Below are positions 15,892 through 24,594 of a DNA stretch of 64,000 nt, piece by piece (the first letter of the stretch is position 1; each line of letters opens with the position of its first letter). The DNA is from Allobosea sp. OK403. Its GTDB lineage: Bacteria; Pseudomonadota; Alphaproteobacteria; Rhizobiales; Beijerinckiaceae. Made by a program: the position numbers and the translations under genes. The notes below the pieces were generated by a model. That model had not been told where the DNA came from. It searched no databases and worked only from the letters and a program-made list of their open reading frames with translations. Location of the stretch: assembly GCF_900113835.1 (NCBI RefSeq), contig NZ_FOQV01000002.1, positions 372,001 to 436,000 of the forward strand, read 5' to 3'.

Positions 15892-16779
15892 TTACGCCGC
15901 CTTCGACTGCGGACGCACCGCGGCTGAGTAATCCTCCATGATCACCTTGCCCATATTGCCGGTGATGAAGGAATAAGGCCCGATCTCGGAGACCAGCGTC
16001 ACTTCGGCAGCCGAACCGGTGATGAAGCACTCATTGAAGCTCTCCAGCTCCTCGGGGCGGATGCGGCGCTCGATCACCTCGAAGCCACGCTTCTTGCACT
16101 GCTCGATCACCGACTGGCGGGTCAGGCCGTTGAGGAAGCGGTCGGCGAGCGGGGTATGGACCACGCCGTCCTTGATGAAGAAGATGTTGGCGCCGGTGCA
16201 TTCGGCGACATTGCCTTCCCAATCCAGCATCATCGCATCGGCATAGCCGGCGCGCTCAGCCTTATGCTTCGACAGCGAGCAAATCATGTAGAGGCCCGCC
16301 GCCTTGGCATGGACCGGGGCGCAGGCCGGATCAGGCCGGCGATAGGTCGCAACGTCGAGGCGCACGCCCTTCAGCTTCTGCGCCATGTCGAACATGCTCG
16401 GCCACTCCCAGACCGCGATCGCGGTATGGATCGTGTTGTTCATGCCGGACACCGCCATCATCTCCGAGCCGCGCCAGGCGACCGGGCGGATATAGGCGTC
16501 CTTCAGCCCGTTTTCCTTCAGGCAGAGATATTTGGCGGCGTCGAGCTCGGCGACCGAATAGGGGATCGTGAAATCCATGATCTCGGCCGATTTGTGGAAG
16601 CGCTGCGAATGCTCGGTGCCCTTGTAGATGACGCCGTCATAGGAGCGCTCGCCCTCGAACACGCAGGAGCCGTAGTGCAGCCCATGGGTCAGTACGTGCA
16701 CCTTGGCGTCCTTCCACGGCACGAGCTTGCCGTCGAACCAGATGACGCCGTCGCGCTGGTCGAAAGGAATGACTGACAT
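15892..16779 (-). CDS. ilvE: Branched-chain amino acid aminotransferase
   Basis: 295 residues from ATG at 16779; the frame runs on to 16836 without similarity. It is a fold-type IV PLP transaminase: IWFDGKLVPWKDAKVHVLTHGLHYGSCVFEG, HAKAAGLYMICSLSK (probable PLP lysine in HAK), MLDWEGNVAECTGANIFFI and LNGLTRQSVIEQ. It interconverts Val, Leu and Ile with their 2-keto acids using glutamate/2-oxoglutarate, in the cytoplasm. It is divergent from a MarR-type regulator across a 190-bp spacer that contains an inverted repeat. Confidence 0.94.
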   Translation of the reverse strand: MSVIPFDQRDGVIWFDGKLVPWKDAKVHVLTHGLHYGSCVFEGERSYDGVIYKGTEHSQRFHKSAEIMDFTIPYSVAELDAAKYLCLKENGLKDAYIRPVAWRGSEMMAVSGMNNTIHTAIAVWEWPSMFDMAQKLKGVRLDVATYRRPDPACAPVHAKAAGLYMICSLSKHKAERAGYADAMMLDWEGNVAECTGANIFFIKDGVVHTPLADRFLNGLTRQSVIEQCKKRGFEVIERRIRPEELESFNECFITGSAAEVTLVSEIGPYSFITGNMGKVIMEDYSAAVRPQSKAA

Positions 16780-16929
16780 GGGGTGCTCCTCTTGCACATC
16801 CGATTTTGAACATCCGGTTCGGCCAAACACCGCCACAACGGCGCAAAGCGCGCAAGTCCGGACCGAAAAATGCGCGACGGCGGCCTATTGCGACATATTC
16901 CGTCGCCATGCACGCTTGACCGGTAATCT

Positions 16930-16961
16930 TACGTCTGAGATATGTCAACATCACTGACGTA
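16930..16961. promoter_or_regulatory. Inverted repeat between ilvE and the MarR gene
   Basis: TACGTC (16930-16935) and GACGTA (16956-16961) are inverted with 20 nt between, directly before the MarR start. MarR proteins often repress from such sites, but the arms are short and this may be chance. Confidence 0.35.
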
Positions 16962-16969
16962 TAGCGGGG

Positions 16970-17488
16970 ATGCTTCTGGTGACGGACACGCAGGCTCGAC
17001 CGATCGACCCGGCCAAGGCCCCGGCAATGACCGACGAAGTGCCCTTCGATCTGATCGAATTGCTGTTCTTCGCCTATCGCGATTTCGTCGGCGATCCCGA
17101 CCGCATCCTGTCCGAATACGGCTTCGGACGAGCCCATCATCGCGTGCTGCATTTCGTTCTGCGCCGGCCGGGCCTCACAATCGCCGAACTGCTCGACATC
17201 CTCCAGATCACCAAGCAGAGCCTGAACCGTGTCCTCAAGGAGCTGGTCGAGACCGGTTATGTCGAGCAGCGCACCGGCGTCCAGGACAAGCGTCAGCGCC
17301 ATCTCCACAGCACGCCGGCGGGCGAGAAGCTCGCACTCAGCCTGGTGCAATTGCAGGCCAAGCGCATCAACGCCGCTCTCGACGGCATCGGTCCCGAGGC
17401 GGCCCCAATCGTCGCACGCTATCTAGCGGGGTTGATCGATACGTCGGAACGCCACAAAGTGCTGGGATTCCTCGCCAAGCCTCGATGA
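16970..17488 (+). CDS. MarR-family regulator, PetP-like
   Basis: 172 residues from ATG 16970. GTG at 16979 has better spacing from GCGGGGA and may be the true start. The winged-helix core is visible (FGRAHHRVLHFVLRRPGLTIAELLDILQITKQSLNRVLKEL), with the wing RTGVQDKRQRHLHSTPAGEKL. Gene order with the next OmpR-type regulator matches petP-petR of Rhodobacter, where PetR is needed for cytochrome bc1 expression. That link is inferred from order and family, and the ligand is unknown. Confidence 0.85.
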   Translation: MLLVTDTQARPIDPAKAPAMTDEVPFDLIELLFFAYRDFVGDPDRILSEYGFGRAHHRVLHFVLRRPGLTIAELLDILQITKQSLNRVLKELVETGYVEQRTGVQDKRQRHLHSTPAGEKLALSLVQLQAKRINAALDGIGPEAAPIVARYLAGLIDTSERHKVLGFLAKPR

Positions 17489-17608
17489 GCGAGGGGGCCG
17501 GGCCTTGGCGGCCAGCAACACGCCAGCGTCACCATGGCGTGCCAGAAGGATGGCTTGACCGGCATGCCGGGTGCCTCACCGGCCCGAAAACAAGGATGTG
17601 AACAGCCG

Positions 17609-18337
17609 ATGGCCGCCGCCAGCGCGCGACAACCGCTCCCCGACGAAGCGCCCCATATCCTCGTGGTCGACGACGACCGCCGCCTGCGCGATCTGCTCGG
17701 CCGCTTCCTTGGCGATAATGGCTACCGCATCACCACCGCCGCCAGCGCCGCGGAAGCCGATATGCGGCTGACCAGCTTCGTCTTCGACGCCATCGTGCTC
17801 GACATCATGATGCCGGGCGAGAACGGTTTCGATTTCGCCAAGCGCTTCCGCTCCGATTCCGCCATCCCGATCCTGATGCTGACGGCTCGCGCCGACAGCA
17901 AGGACCGCATCAACGGGCTCGAGCTCGGCGTCGACGACTATCTCGCCAAGCCCTTCGAGCCGCGCGAATTGCTGCTGCGGCTCGGCAACATCCTCAAGCG
18001 CACCATCGTCGTCGATACCGCGCAATCCGCGACACGCCCAGATTTCGTCCGCTTCGGTCCCTTCGTCTATGGGTTGGCGCGCGGCGACCTCCACAAGGGC
18101 GAGGAAATGATCCGCCTGACCGAGCGCGAGCGCGAAATCCTGACCGCACTGGCCGAACGCGCCGGCGAGGTCGTGCCGCGAGAACAGCTAGCCGCCCAGG
18201 GCAGCGCCGCCAATGACCGCACCGTCGATGTGCAGATGAACCGCCTGCGCCGCAAGGTCGAGCGCGACCCCGCCGATCCGCTTTATCTGCAAACCGTGCG
18301 CGGCGTCGGCTATCGTCTCGTGACGGATCGCGCGTGA
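17609..18337 (+). CDS. OmpR-family response regulator, PetR-like
   Basis: 242 residues from ATG 17609; upstream in-frame ATGs at 17534 and 17564 are less likely. The receiver domain has the acidic pair in LVVDDD (~21-23), phosphoacceptor D65 in LDIMMPG, T92 in LTA and K114 in YLAKPF. The C-terminal winged helix contains LTEREREILTALAERAGEVVPREQL, NDRTVDVQMNRLRRKVERDP and the terminal VRGVGYRL. It binds DNA as a phosphorylation-controlled dimer. The partner kinase overlaps its stop (GTGA). Confidence 0.92.
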   Translation: MAAASARQPLPDEAPHILVVDDDRRLRDLLGRFLGDNGYRITTAASAAEADMRLTSFVFDAIVLDIMMPGENGFDFAKRFRSDSAIPILMLTARADSKDRINGLELGVDDYLAKPFEPRELLLRLGNILKRTIVVDTAQSATRPDFVRFGPFVYGLARGDLHKGEEMIRLTEREREILTALAERAGEVVPREQLAAQGSAANDRTVDVQMNRLRRKVERDPADPLYLQTVRGVGYRLVTDRA

Positions 18338-19791
18338 CACCCGTGCAGCCCGCCGATCGCCGGTCGCGCCTGGCCCGGGCGACAGGGCTGGGCCTGAACC
18401 GGGCACTGGCGGCGGGCGCACGCTGGCGCACCAACCTGAACAGCACGCTGAAGCCGATCCTGCGGACGGCCGGCCGGCCGCTGCGCGGCATCGCGCGCTA
18501 CATGCCCAAGGGGCTCTATCCGCGCGCGCTCGTCATCGTCATCGCGCCGGTCGTATTGCTACAATCCGTCATCGCCTATGTCTTCATGGAGCGGCATTGG
18601 CAGACCGTGACGCAGCGCCTGTCCTCGGCCGTCTCAGCCGACATCGCCATGCTGATCGACGTCTATGAGAGCTATCCGCAGGACGCCGACACCACGATCC
18701 TGTCGCGTATCGCGGCCGACAGGCTCGGCATGGACGTCGACATCCTGCCCGATTCCGATCTGCCGGCGCCGGGCCCGCGGCCCTTCTTCTCGCTGCTCGA
18801 CAACGCGCTCTCGACCGAGCTGAGCCAGCAGGTGGCGCGGCCGTTCTGGCTCGACACGGTCGGCCGCTCCAGCCTGATCGAGATCAGGATCAAGCTCGGC
18901 AGGAACGTGATGCGCGTGCTGACGCGGCGCAACTCGGCCTATGCCTCGAACAGCCACATCTTCCTGCTCTGGATGCTCGGCACCTCACTGATCCTGCTGA
19001 CGATCGCGGTCTTATTCCTGCGCAACCAGATCCGACCGATCCTCAAGCTGGCCGATGCAGCGGAAGCCTTCGGCAAGGGCCGCGACGCCGAGTTCCGCCC
19101 GCGCGGCGCACGCGAGGTCCGCCGCGCCGGCAACGCCTTCATCGAGATGAAGCGCCGCGTCGAACGCTCCATCGGCGAGCGCACGACGATGCTCAACGGG
19201 GTCAGCCACGATCTGCGCACCATCCTGACCCGCTTCAAGCTCTCGCTCGCGCTTCTGGAGCGCTCCACCGAGATCGACGCGCTTGAAAAAGACGTCGACG
19301 AGATGAGCCGCATGCTGGAGGACTATCTCGCCTTCGCGCGCGGCGACGCCGGCGAAGCGGCCGTCGAAACCGACATCCGCGCTCTGCTTGAGGAATTGAA
19401 ATTCGACGCCGAAAGGCAGGGCCACCAGACTGAACTCGAGGTCGTCGGCGACCCGCTCGTCGTGATCAGGCCCGACGCCTTTCGCCGCTTGCTGACCAAC
19501 CTCGTCTCCAACGCCGCCCGCTTCGGCGACCGTATCGCCATCCGCGCGACTCATGACGCGCGTTACCTGATCGTGATGGTCGAGGATGACGGTCCTGGCA
19601 TCCCGCCCGAGCAGCGCGAGGAGGTCTTCCGTCCCTTCTTCCGACTGGACGAGGCCCGCAATGTCGACAGCGGTGGCACGGGGCTCGGTCTTGCCATCGC
19701 CCGCGACATCGCGCGCGCCCATGGCGGCGACATCATCCTGGCGGATTCGAGCCTGGGTGGATTGCGGGCGACGGTACGGCTGCCCGTCTGA
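18334..19791 (+). CDS. EnvZ-type sensor histidine kinase
   Basis: 485 residues from GTG at 18334, overlapping the regulator stop. A basic N-terminus of about 60 residues precedes TM1 (~65-85). A periplasmic loop of ~120 residues follows, then TM2 (~209-229), HAMP, and the H-box NGVSHDLRTILTRFKL with phosphoacceptor H292. N-box NLVSNAARFGDR, D-box EDDGPGIPPEQRE and G-box GGTGLGLAIARDIARAHGG make a complete kinase. It should phosphorylate the adjacent regulator. The stimulus is not evident. The long cytoplasmic leader before TM1 is unusual for EnvZ-like proteins. Confidence 0.92.
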   Translation: MTPVQPADRRSRLARATGLGLNRALAAGARWRTNLNSTLKPILRTAGRPLRGIARYMPKGLYPRALVIVIAPVVLLQSVIAYVFMERHWQTVTQRLSSAVSADIAMLIDVYESYPQDADTTILSRIAADRLGMDVDILPDSDLPAPGPRPFFSLLDNALSTELSQQVARPFWLDTVGRSSLIEIRIKLGRNVMRVLTRRNSAYASNSHIFLLWMLGTSLILLTIAVLFLRNQIRPILKLADAAEAFGKGRDAEFRPRGAREVRRAGNAFIEMKRRVERSIGERTTMLNGVSHDLRTILTRFKLSLALLERSTEIDALEKDVDEMSRMLEDYLAFARGDAGEAAVETDIRALLEELKFDAERQGHQTELEVVGDPLVVIRPDAFRRLLTNLVSNAARFGDRIAIRATHDARYLIVMVEDDGPGIPPEQREEVFRPFFRLDEARNVDSGGTGLGLAIARDIARAHGGDIILADSSLGGLRATVRLPV

Positions 19792-19920
19792 CCAGACGCT
19801 GTTAGGGACTATGGGCCCCGGTAGATCATCTCCGGAAGCCTGTCGGCAAACGCCAGACCGCCCCGGCGGTAGCCGGGACAATCTGTTATTCCTGCATATC
19901 CCGCAGAAGCCGGCCTGCCG

Positions 19921-20145
19921 CTACCGGCGCTTCCAGAACGCCCAGCGGGCCGTCTCGTTCACCCGCTCCACATCGCTGCGCGACAGCGCGATGTCCGAGA
20001 GCGCGGAATCATCCATGCGATAGAGCGCTCGCGCGCTGGCCCGCGCCGTGAGCCAATCCTCCAGACGCAGGAACAGGCCGGAAAGCCCGTGCGCGGTGCG
20101 ATGCGTGGAGAAGGCAAGATTTTCTGTGGTGATCATGGCCGGCAT
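19921..20145 (-). CDS. DUF1127 (YjiS-like) small basic protein
   Basis: 74 residues from ATG at 20145, fixed by a perfect AGGAGG 6 nt upstream. The C-terminal half LEDWLTARASARALYRMDDSALSDIALSRSDVERV is the DUF1127 domain. Short alphaproteobacterial members of this family have been linked to RNA turnover and phosphate/carbon responses. This one also carries an N-terminal extension (MPAMITTENLAFSTHRTAHGL). It is divergent from a LysR-type regulator. Confidence 0.88.
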   Translation of the reverse strand: MPAMITTENLAFSTHRTAHGLSGLFLRLEDWLTARASARALYRMDDSALSDIALSRSDVERVNETARWAFWKRR

Positions 20146-20249
20146 AGCGGCCTCCTGTGAGAGATTTCCTGCCCGTAAATTGGGGGTTGTGGAGCCTCTA
20201 AGCAAATGAGAAGTTCTTCGCCCCAGCCCAAGCAAAACTTGGCCATACG

Positions 20250-21173
20250 ATGACCCGCCGCCAGCTCCCGCCCCTCACTTCCTTGCGCGCCTTCGAGGCC
20301 GCCGCGCGGCACCTCAACTATGAGCGTGCAGGCGACGAGCTCGCCGTCACTGCCAGCGCAGTCGGCCAGCAGGTGAAGACGCTTGAAGCCTGGCTCCGGC
20401 GGCCTCTCTTCATCAGGCTGCCGAGCAAGGGCATCGCGCTGACGGGAATCGGACAGCGCTATGCCGCCTCGATCTCACAATTGCTCGACCAGCTCGACGA
20501 GGCCACGGCGCGGGCGCTGCGGCCCGATGCGTCGAACGTCCTGACGGTCAGCACCATGCCGAGCTTCGCCCTGAGCTGGCTGATCCCGCGACTGGGCACG
20601 CTCAAGCAGCGCCATCCCGAGCTCGAGGTTCGTATCTCGGTTTCGCTCCACCTGACCGACTTCGCGCGCGAGGACGTCGATGTGGCGGTCCGCTACGGGC
20701 CCGGTGGCTATCAGGGCCTGCATTCGGAGCTGCTGATGGCGGAGAGTTTCTTTCCCGTCTGCAACGCAGCGCTGCTCAACGATCCGGCCCGCCCGCTGCG
20801 CCAGCCCTCGGATTTGCGCCACCATACCTTGCTGCACGAGCACGCGGAGGGCATCCCGGATTACGTCACCTGGCCAAAATGGCTCGCCTTCGCCGGTGTC
20901 AACGACATCGACGCGACGCACGGGCCGCGCTTCTCGCACACCTTCCTCGCTTTGCAGGCGGCGGCCTCCGGCCAGGGCATCGCGCTGGCGACGAGCGCCC
21001 TGATCGGCGACTATCTCGACGCCGGGCGCCTCGTCCGCCCGTTTCCGCAACAGTTGCAGAGCTCCTTCCAGTATTATGTGGTCTGCCCCGAGGCCTCCGC
21101 AGAGCGGCCCGCAATCGCCGCGTTCCGCAGCTGGATCCGCGAAGAGGCCGCCCAGCACGCCGATCTACGCTGA
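20250..21173 (+). CDS. LysR-type regulator, GcvA-like
   Basis: 307 residues. The N-terminal winged helix starts RRQLPPLTSLRAFEAAARHLNYERAGDELAVTASAVGQQVKTLE, the GcvA/AmpR subgroup pattern. A periplasmic-binding-like effector domain follows (VSTMPSFALSWLIPRL, DVAVRYGPGGYQGLHSELL). The regulated gene may be the divergent DUF1127 gene 104 bp away, as LysR proteins often control their neighbours, but no effector can be named. Nothing looks damaged. Confidence 0.9.
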   Translation: MTRRQLPPLTSLRAFEAAARHLNYERAGDELAVTASAVGQQVKTLEAWLRRPLFIRLPSKGIALTGIGQRYAASISQLLDQLDEATARALRPDASNVLTVSTMPSFALSWLIPRLGTLKQRHPELEVRISVSLHLTDFAREDVDVAVRYGPGGYQGLHSELLMAESFFPVCNAALLNDPARPLRQPSDLRHHTLLHEHAEGIPDYVTWPKWLAFAGVNDIDATHGPRFSHTFLALQAAASGQGIALATSALIGDYLDAGRLVRPFPQQLQSSFQYYVVCPEASAERPAIAAFRSWIREEAAQHADLR

Positions 21174-21299
21174 TCACGGCGGGCGGCCAGTGCGCCACGG
21201 CCGCCCGCCTCGAATGGCAGTAGCGTCCGGCCTCACCTCGTCGCATCATGGCCTCCGGCGAGCGAAGCATAGCTTCCCGATCGGGGACAGGGGGAACGG

Positions 21300-21995
21300 A
21301 TGATGGCGACGACGAAGATGCTTTTGCTCTCGGCACTGCTGCTAGCGCTGCCCTGCGCCGCTTCGGCCGAAGAGGTCGTTGAACTCGGCGGCGGCCTGTT
21401 CGGCGGCGGCCGGGCCTTGCTCAACAAGCCCGCCGGCAAGGTCAGGGCCGGGCTCGTCCTGCTGACCGGCGGCGACGGCTATGTCGGGATAAGCAGCGGC
21501 GGCGATGTCGCCCGGCAAGGCAACTGGATCGTGCGCATGCGCGGTGCCTATGCCCGCAGCGGCATCGCCAGCATTCTCGTCGATGGCGACGCCGATCCGA
21601 GCAAGGCGATCGATGTCATGCGCAGCATCGCGCCGCGCGTCATCGTCGTCGCGATGAGCCGGGGGTCGCTCAAGGTTCCAGGCCTGCTCGCGTCGCGGCC
21701 CGACGGCGTGGTCTTCGTCTCGTCGATGCTCGACGACGTCCGCGCCACGCTGGGCGATCCCTCGCGCCTGCCGCCGACGCTGGTCGTGCATCATCGCCAG
21801 GATAGTTGCCGCGTGACGCTGGCGGACTCGGTCGCGCCCTTCCAGAGCTGGGCAGGAAATCGCGCCAGGACGGTTTGGATCGATGGCGGCACCTCGACCG
21901 GCAATCCCTGTCAGGCGCAAGCCTATCACGGCTTCATCGGCCGCGAAGGCGCCGTTGTCTCCGCGATCACGAGCTTTGCGGGATCGCTGCGCTGA
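21300..21995 (+). CDS. Secreted protein of unknown function, alpha/beta-hydrolase-like
   Basis: 231 residues; ATG 21300 or 21303. A signal peptide (MMATTKMLLLSALLLALPCA, cut after ASA) precedes EEVVELGGGL. Later segments (GLVLLTGGDGYVGI, VIVVAMSRGSLKVPGLL, TLVVHHRQDSCR, YHGFIGREGAVVSAI) follow the order of an alpha/beta hydrolase: a serine in MSRGS, an Asp-containing HHRQD and a late histidine in YHGF. The nucleophile elbow is not canonical, so enzymatic activity is uncertain. Two cysteines in the C-terminal half could form a disulfide. It is convergent with a LysR gene. Confidence 0.75.
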   Translation: MMATTKMLLLSALLLALPCAASAEEVVELGGGLFGGGRALLNKPAGKVRAGLVLLTGGDGYVGISSGGDVARQGNWIVRMRGAYARSGIASILVDGDADPSKAIDVMRSIAPRVIVVAMSRGSLKVPGLLASRPDGVVFVSSMLDDVRATLGDPSRLPPTLVVHHRQDSCRVTLADSVAPFQSWAGNRARTVWIDGGTSTGNPCQAQAYHGFIGREGAVVSAITSFAGSLR

Positions 21996-22016
21996 ACCAT
22001 TCCGGATGTCGCAGCG

Positions 22017-22958
22017 TCAGAGGCCGGGCTCGGGCCGGATGACGCTCAGATGCAGCAGGCGCGCGGCCGCAAAATCGATGAAGGCGCGCACCTTCGGCGC
22101 CAGGCGCTGGCCGCTGGGCACCACGAGTTGGACCGGTGACGGCGGCGGCTCGAGCTCCGGCAGCAGGCGAACGAGCGCACCCGCCGCGAGATCGTCGGCC
22201 GCCTGATAGGACAGCAACCGCGCCAGGCCACGCCCGGCCCGCGCCGCGATCAGCACCGCCTCGACCTCGTTGATGATGAGACGCGGCGTGATCGCGATGC
22301 GCGAGGACCGCCCCCCTCCCCCAAAACGCCAGATCAGATCGCCGCCGGCGCCGACATTGGCGATGACATCGTGCCCAGCGATATCGGCAAGGCGCTTGGG
22401 CGCCGGCCGGCGCTGCAGATAGGCCGGAGACGCCACCAGCACGCGCCTGACTTCGCCGACCTTGCGCACGACCAACCGCGAATTGGGCAGCATCCCGATC
22501 CGCAGCGCGACATGCAGATCCTCCTCGATCAGATCGAGATTGCGGTCGGCCAGCACGAGCTCGACCTGCAGCTCAGGATGAAGATCGAGGAATTCAGCGA
22601 CCAGCGGCGTCACATGCCTTCGCCCGAAGGCGAGCGGCGCGGTTACCCGCAACAGGCCGCGAACCGGTGCCGCCGCCACGCCGCCCAGCGTCTCCTCGTA
22701 ATCCGCCAGCATGCGCCGCGCCGCGACCGCCAATTCCTGCCCGGCTTCGGTCGGCGCGAGCTGGCGGGTGGTGCGGGCGATCAGCCTTGCGCCGATACGC
22801 TCCTCGAGCCCGGCGAGTGCGCGCGTTACGGCCGGGCGCGAGCGACGCAGGCGCCGCGCCGCGCCCGCAAGGCTGCCGGCGTCGATGATGGCGACGAAGA
22901 TCGAGAGCTCGTCGAGACGATCCACGGACTGTTCCAAAGAATGAAATTCTGAAGTCAA
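22017..22958 (-). CDS. LysR-type transcriptional regulator
   Basis: 313 residues. The winged helix VDRLDELSIFVAIIDAGSLAGAARRLRRSRPAVTRALAGLEERIGARLIARTTR belongs to the CrgA/DsdC-like LysR group. The effector domain starts GLLRVTAPLAFGRRHVTPLVAEFLDLHPELQVELVLADRNLDLIEEDLHVALRIG. It is divergent from the GST/flavoprotein pair with only 65 bp between starts, so it probably controls that pair. A GATAGC direct repeat in the spacer (22961 and 22978 area) is a weak candidate site. Confidence 0.9.
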   Translation of the reverse strand: MTSEFHSLEQSVDRLDELSIFVAIIDAGSLAGAARRLRRSRPAVTRALAGLEERIGARLIARTTRQLAPTEAGQELAVAARRMLADYEETLGGVAAAPVRGLLRVTAPLAFGRRHVTPLVAEFLDLHPELQVELVLADRNLDLIEEDLHVALRIGMLPNSRLVVRKVGEVRRVLVASPAYLQRRPAPKRLADIAGHDVIANVGAGGDLIWRFGGGGRSSRIAITPRLIINEVEAVLIAARAGRGLARLLSYQAADDLAAGALVRLLPELEPPPSPVQLVVPSGQRLAPKVRAFIDFAAARLLHLSVIRPEPGL

Positions 22959-23023
22959 CGGATAGCAGATTTTCTCCGATAGCTGGAACGATCATGTTGT
23001 GGCCGTTCTTCAGCGAGGTTCCG

Positions 23024-23647
23024 ATGACACAGCCCCGGATCGTTCTCCACGGCACGCCGCTCTCCGGCCATGCCCACCGCGTCGAATTGCTGCTGCTGGC
23101 GCTCGACCTGCCCTATGAGCTTGCCGCCGCGCCCGCGGACATCCGCCGCGGCGACGCCTTCCGCAAGCTGAACCCGCTGCAGCAGATCCCGGTGCTGCAG
23201 GATGGTGCGCTCACGCTCTGCGACAGCAACGCGATCATGGTCTATCTCGCCAAGCGCTATGGCGCGGGCAGCCAGTGGCTGCCGGAGGAACCGATCGCGG
23301 CGGCGCAAGTACAGCGCTGGCTCTCAATCGCCGCCGGTGAGGTCATGCATGGGCCGGGCAGCGCCCGCCTGATCGCGCAATTCGGTGTGGTCGATGACGC
23401 CGCACGCGCCGGTCGGATCGCCAACAAGCTGCTCGGCTTCATGGAGGAGCACCTCACCGGGCGCGACTTCCTTGCCGCCGGGCACGCCACCCTCGCCGAC
23501 CTCGCTTGCTTCTCCTATGTCGCGCATGCGCCGGAGGGCGGCATATCGCTAGCGCCTTATCCCGCCCTGCGGGGCTGGATCGCCCGGATCGAGGCCCTGC
23601 CCTTCTTCAAGGCGATGCCCGCCTCGCCCTTGCCCAAGGCGAGTTGA
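23024..23647 (+). CDS. Glutathione S-transferase family protein
   Basis: 207 residues from ATG 23024 (GAGG 7 nt upstream). IVLHGTPLSGHAHRVELLLLALDLPYEL is the thioredoxin-like start, with the Ser of PLSGHAHR at the GSH-activating position. NPLQQIPVLQDGALTLCDSNAIMVYLAKRY holds the cis-Pro and the Asp-Ser GSH contacts. The all-helical second half includes HATLADLACFSYVAHAPEGG. It is followed 5 bp later by a PNPOx-like gene, so the two form an operon, probably under the divergent LysR regulator. Confidence 0.92.
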   Translation: MTQPRIVLHGTPLSGHAHRVELLLLALDLPYELAAAPADIRRGDAFRKLNPLQQIPVLQDGALTLCDSNAIMVYLAKRYGAGSQWLPEEPIAAAQVQRWLSIAAGEVMHGPGSARLIAQFGVVDDAARAGRIANKLLGFMEEHLTGRDFLAAGHATLADLACFSYVAHAPEGGISLAPYPALRGWIARIEALPFFKAMPASPLPKAS

Positions 23648-23652
23648 GCGCC

Positions 23653-24564
23653 ATGGACGGCACGCCCTTCCACCCAGGTGAGCTTGAGGCGCAGGCCCTT
23701 GCCGGAACCGGCTCGCGCGGCGCCGGCATCCGCGACCTCATGCCGGAACAGCACCGCATCTTCTTCGGGCAGCTGCCGCTGCTCTTCGCTGCGTTGAGCG
23801 ACGAGACGGAGCACCCGATCGCAACCGTGCTGAGCGGCGAGCCCGGCTTCATCCGCAGCCCGACACCGACGACGCTCTCGGTCCGCGCCCTGCCCGCTTC
23901 GGACGATCCTGCCGCCTTTCACCTCAAGCCGGGCCAGCCGATCGGCCTGCTCGGCCTCGAATTTCCGACGCGCCGGCGCAACCGCGCCAACGGCCTGATC
24001 ACAGCGCGCGACATCGACGGCTTCTCGGTCGCGGTGACGCAGAGCTTCGGCAATTGCGCGAAATACATTCAGACGCGGACGCCGCAGGCGGTCGAGCATG
24101 CCCCCAGTGGCTCGACCGAGATCATCGCGCAGCTCGACGATGCGGTGCGCGGCCTGATCGGCCGTTCCGATACCTTCTTCGTCGCCAGCACGAGCGAGGC
24201 GCGCAAGCTTGGCGGCCTCGACATCTCGCATCGCGGCGGCAGGCCGGGCTTCGTCGGTATCGATGGCGAGGTGCTGAGCGTGCCGGATTTCGCCGGCAAT
24301 AATTACTTCAACACGCTCGGCAATCTGCTGCGCGATCCCCGCGCCTCCCTGCTCTTCATCGATTTCGAGAACGGCGCGATGCTGCAGCTCCAGGGCCGCG
24401 TCGAGATCGTCTGGTCGGGGCCCGAGGTCGCACGCTTGACCGGCGCCGAGCGGATCTGGCGCCTGCATGTCACCGGCGGCTGGCGGCGCCACGCCGCCCT
24501 GCCGCTGCAATGGTCGCCGCCCGAACCGGCCGTGACCACGCTTGCGACCGGCATCTGGGCTTAG
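23653..24564 (+). CDS. Pyridoxamine-5'-phosphate oxidase-like FMN-binding protein
   Basis: 303 residues from ATG 23653. HRIFFGQLPLLFAALSDETEHPIATVLSG, a mid segment RRRNRANGLITARD with SFGNCAKYIQTR, and SDTFFVASTSEARKLGGLDISHRGGRPGFVGIDGEVLSVPDFAGNNYFNTLGNLLRDPRASLLFIDFENG are marks of the split-barrel flavin-binding family. In related proteins the barrel is fused to a ferredoxin-reductase module; here it stands alone. It is likely an FMN or F420-independent redox enzyme with an unknown substrate, co-expressed with the GST. Confidence 0.82.
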   Translation: MDGTPFHPGELEAQALAGTGSRGAGIRDLMPEQHRIFFGQLPLLFAALSDETEHPIATVLSGEPGFIRSPTPTTLSVRALPASDDPAAFHLKPGQPIGLLGLEFPTRRRNRANGLITARDIDGFSVAVTQSFGNCAKYIQTRTPQAVEHAPSGSTEIIAQLDDAVRGLIGRSDTFFVASTSEARKLGGLDISHRGGRPGFVGIDGEVLSVPDFAGNNYFNTLGNLLRDPRASLLFIDFENGAMLQLQGRVEIVWSGPEVARLTGAERIWRLHVTGGWRRHAALPLQWSPPEPAVTTLATGIWA

Positions 24565-24594
24565 GGCGCGCTGGCTTTGCTCGGGACCGCCGCC

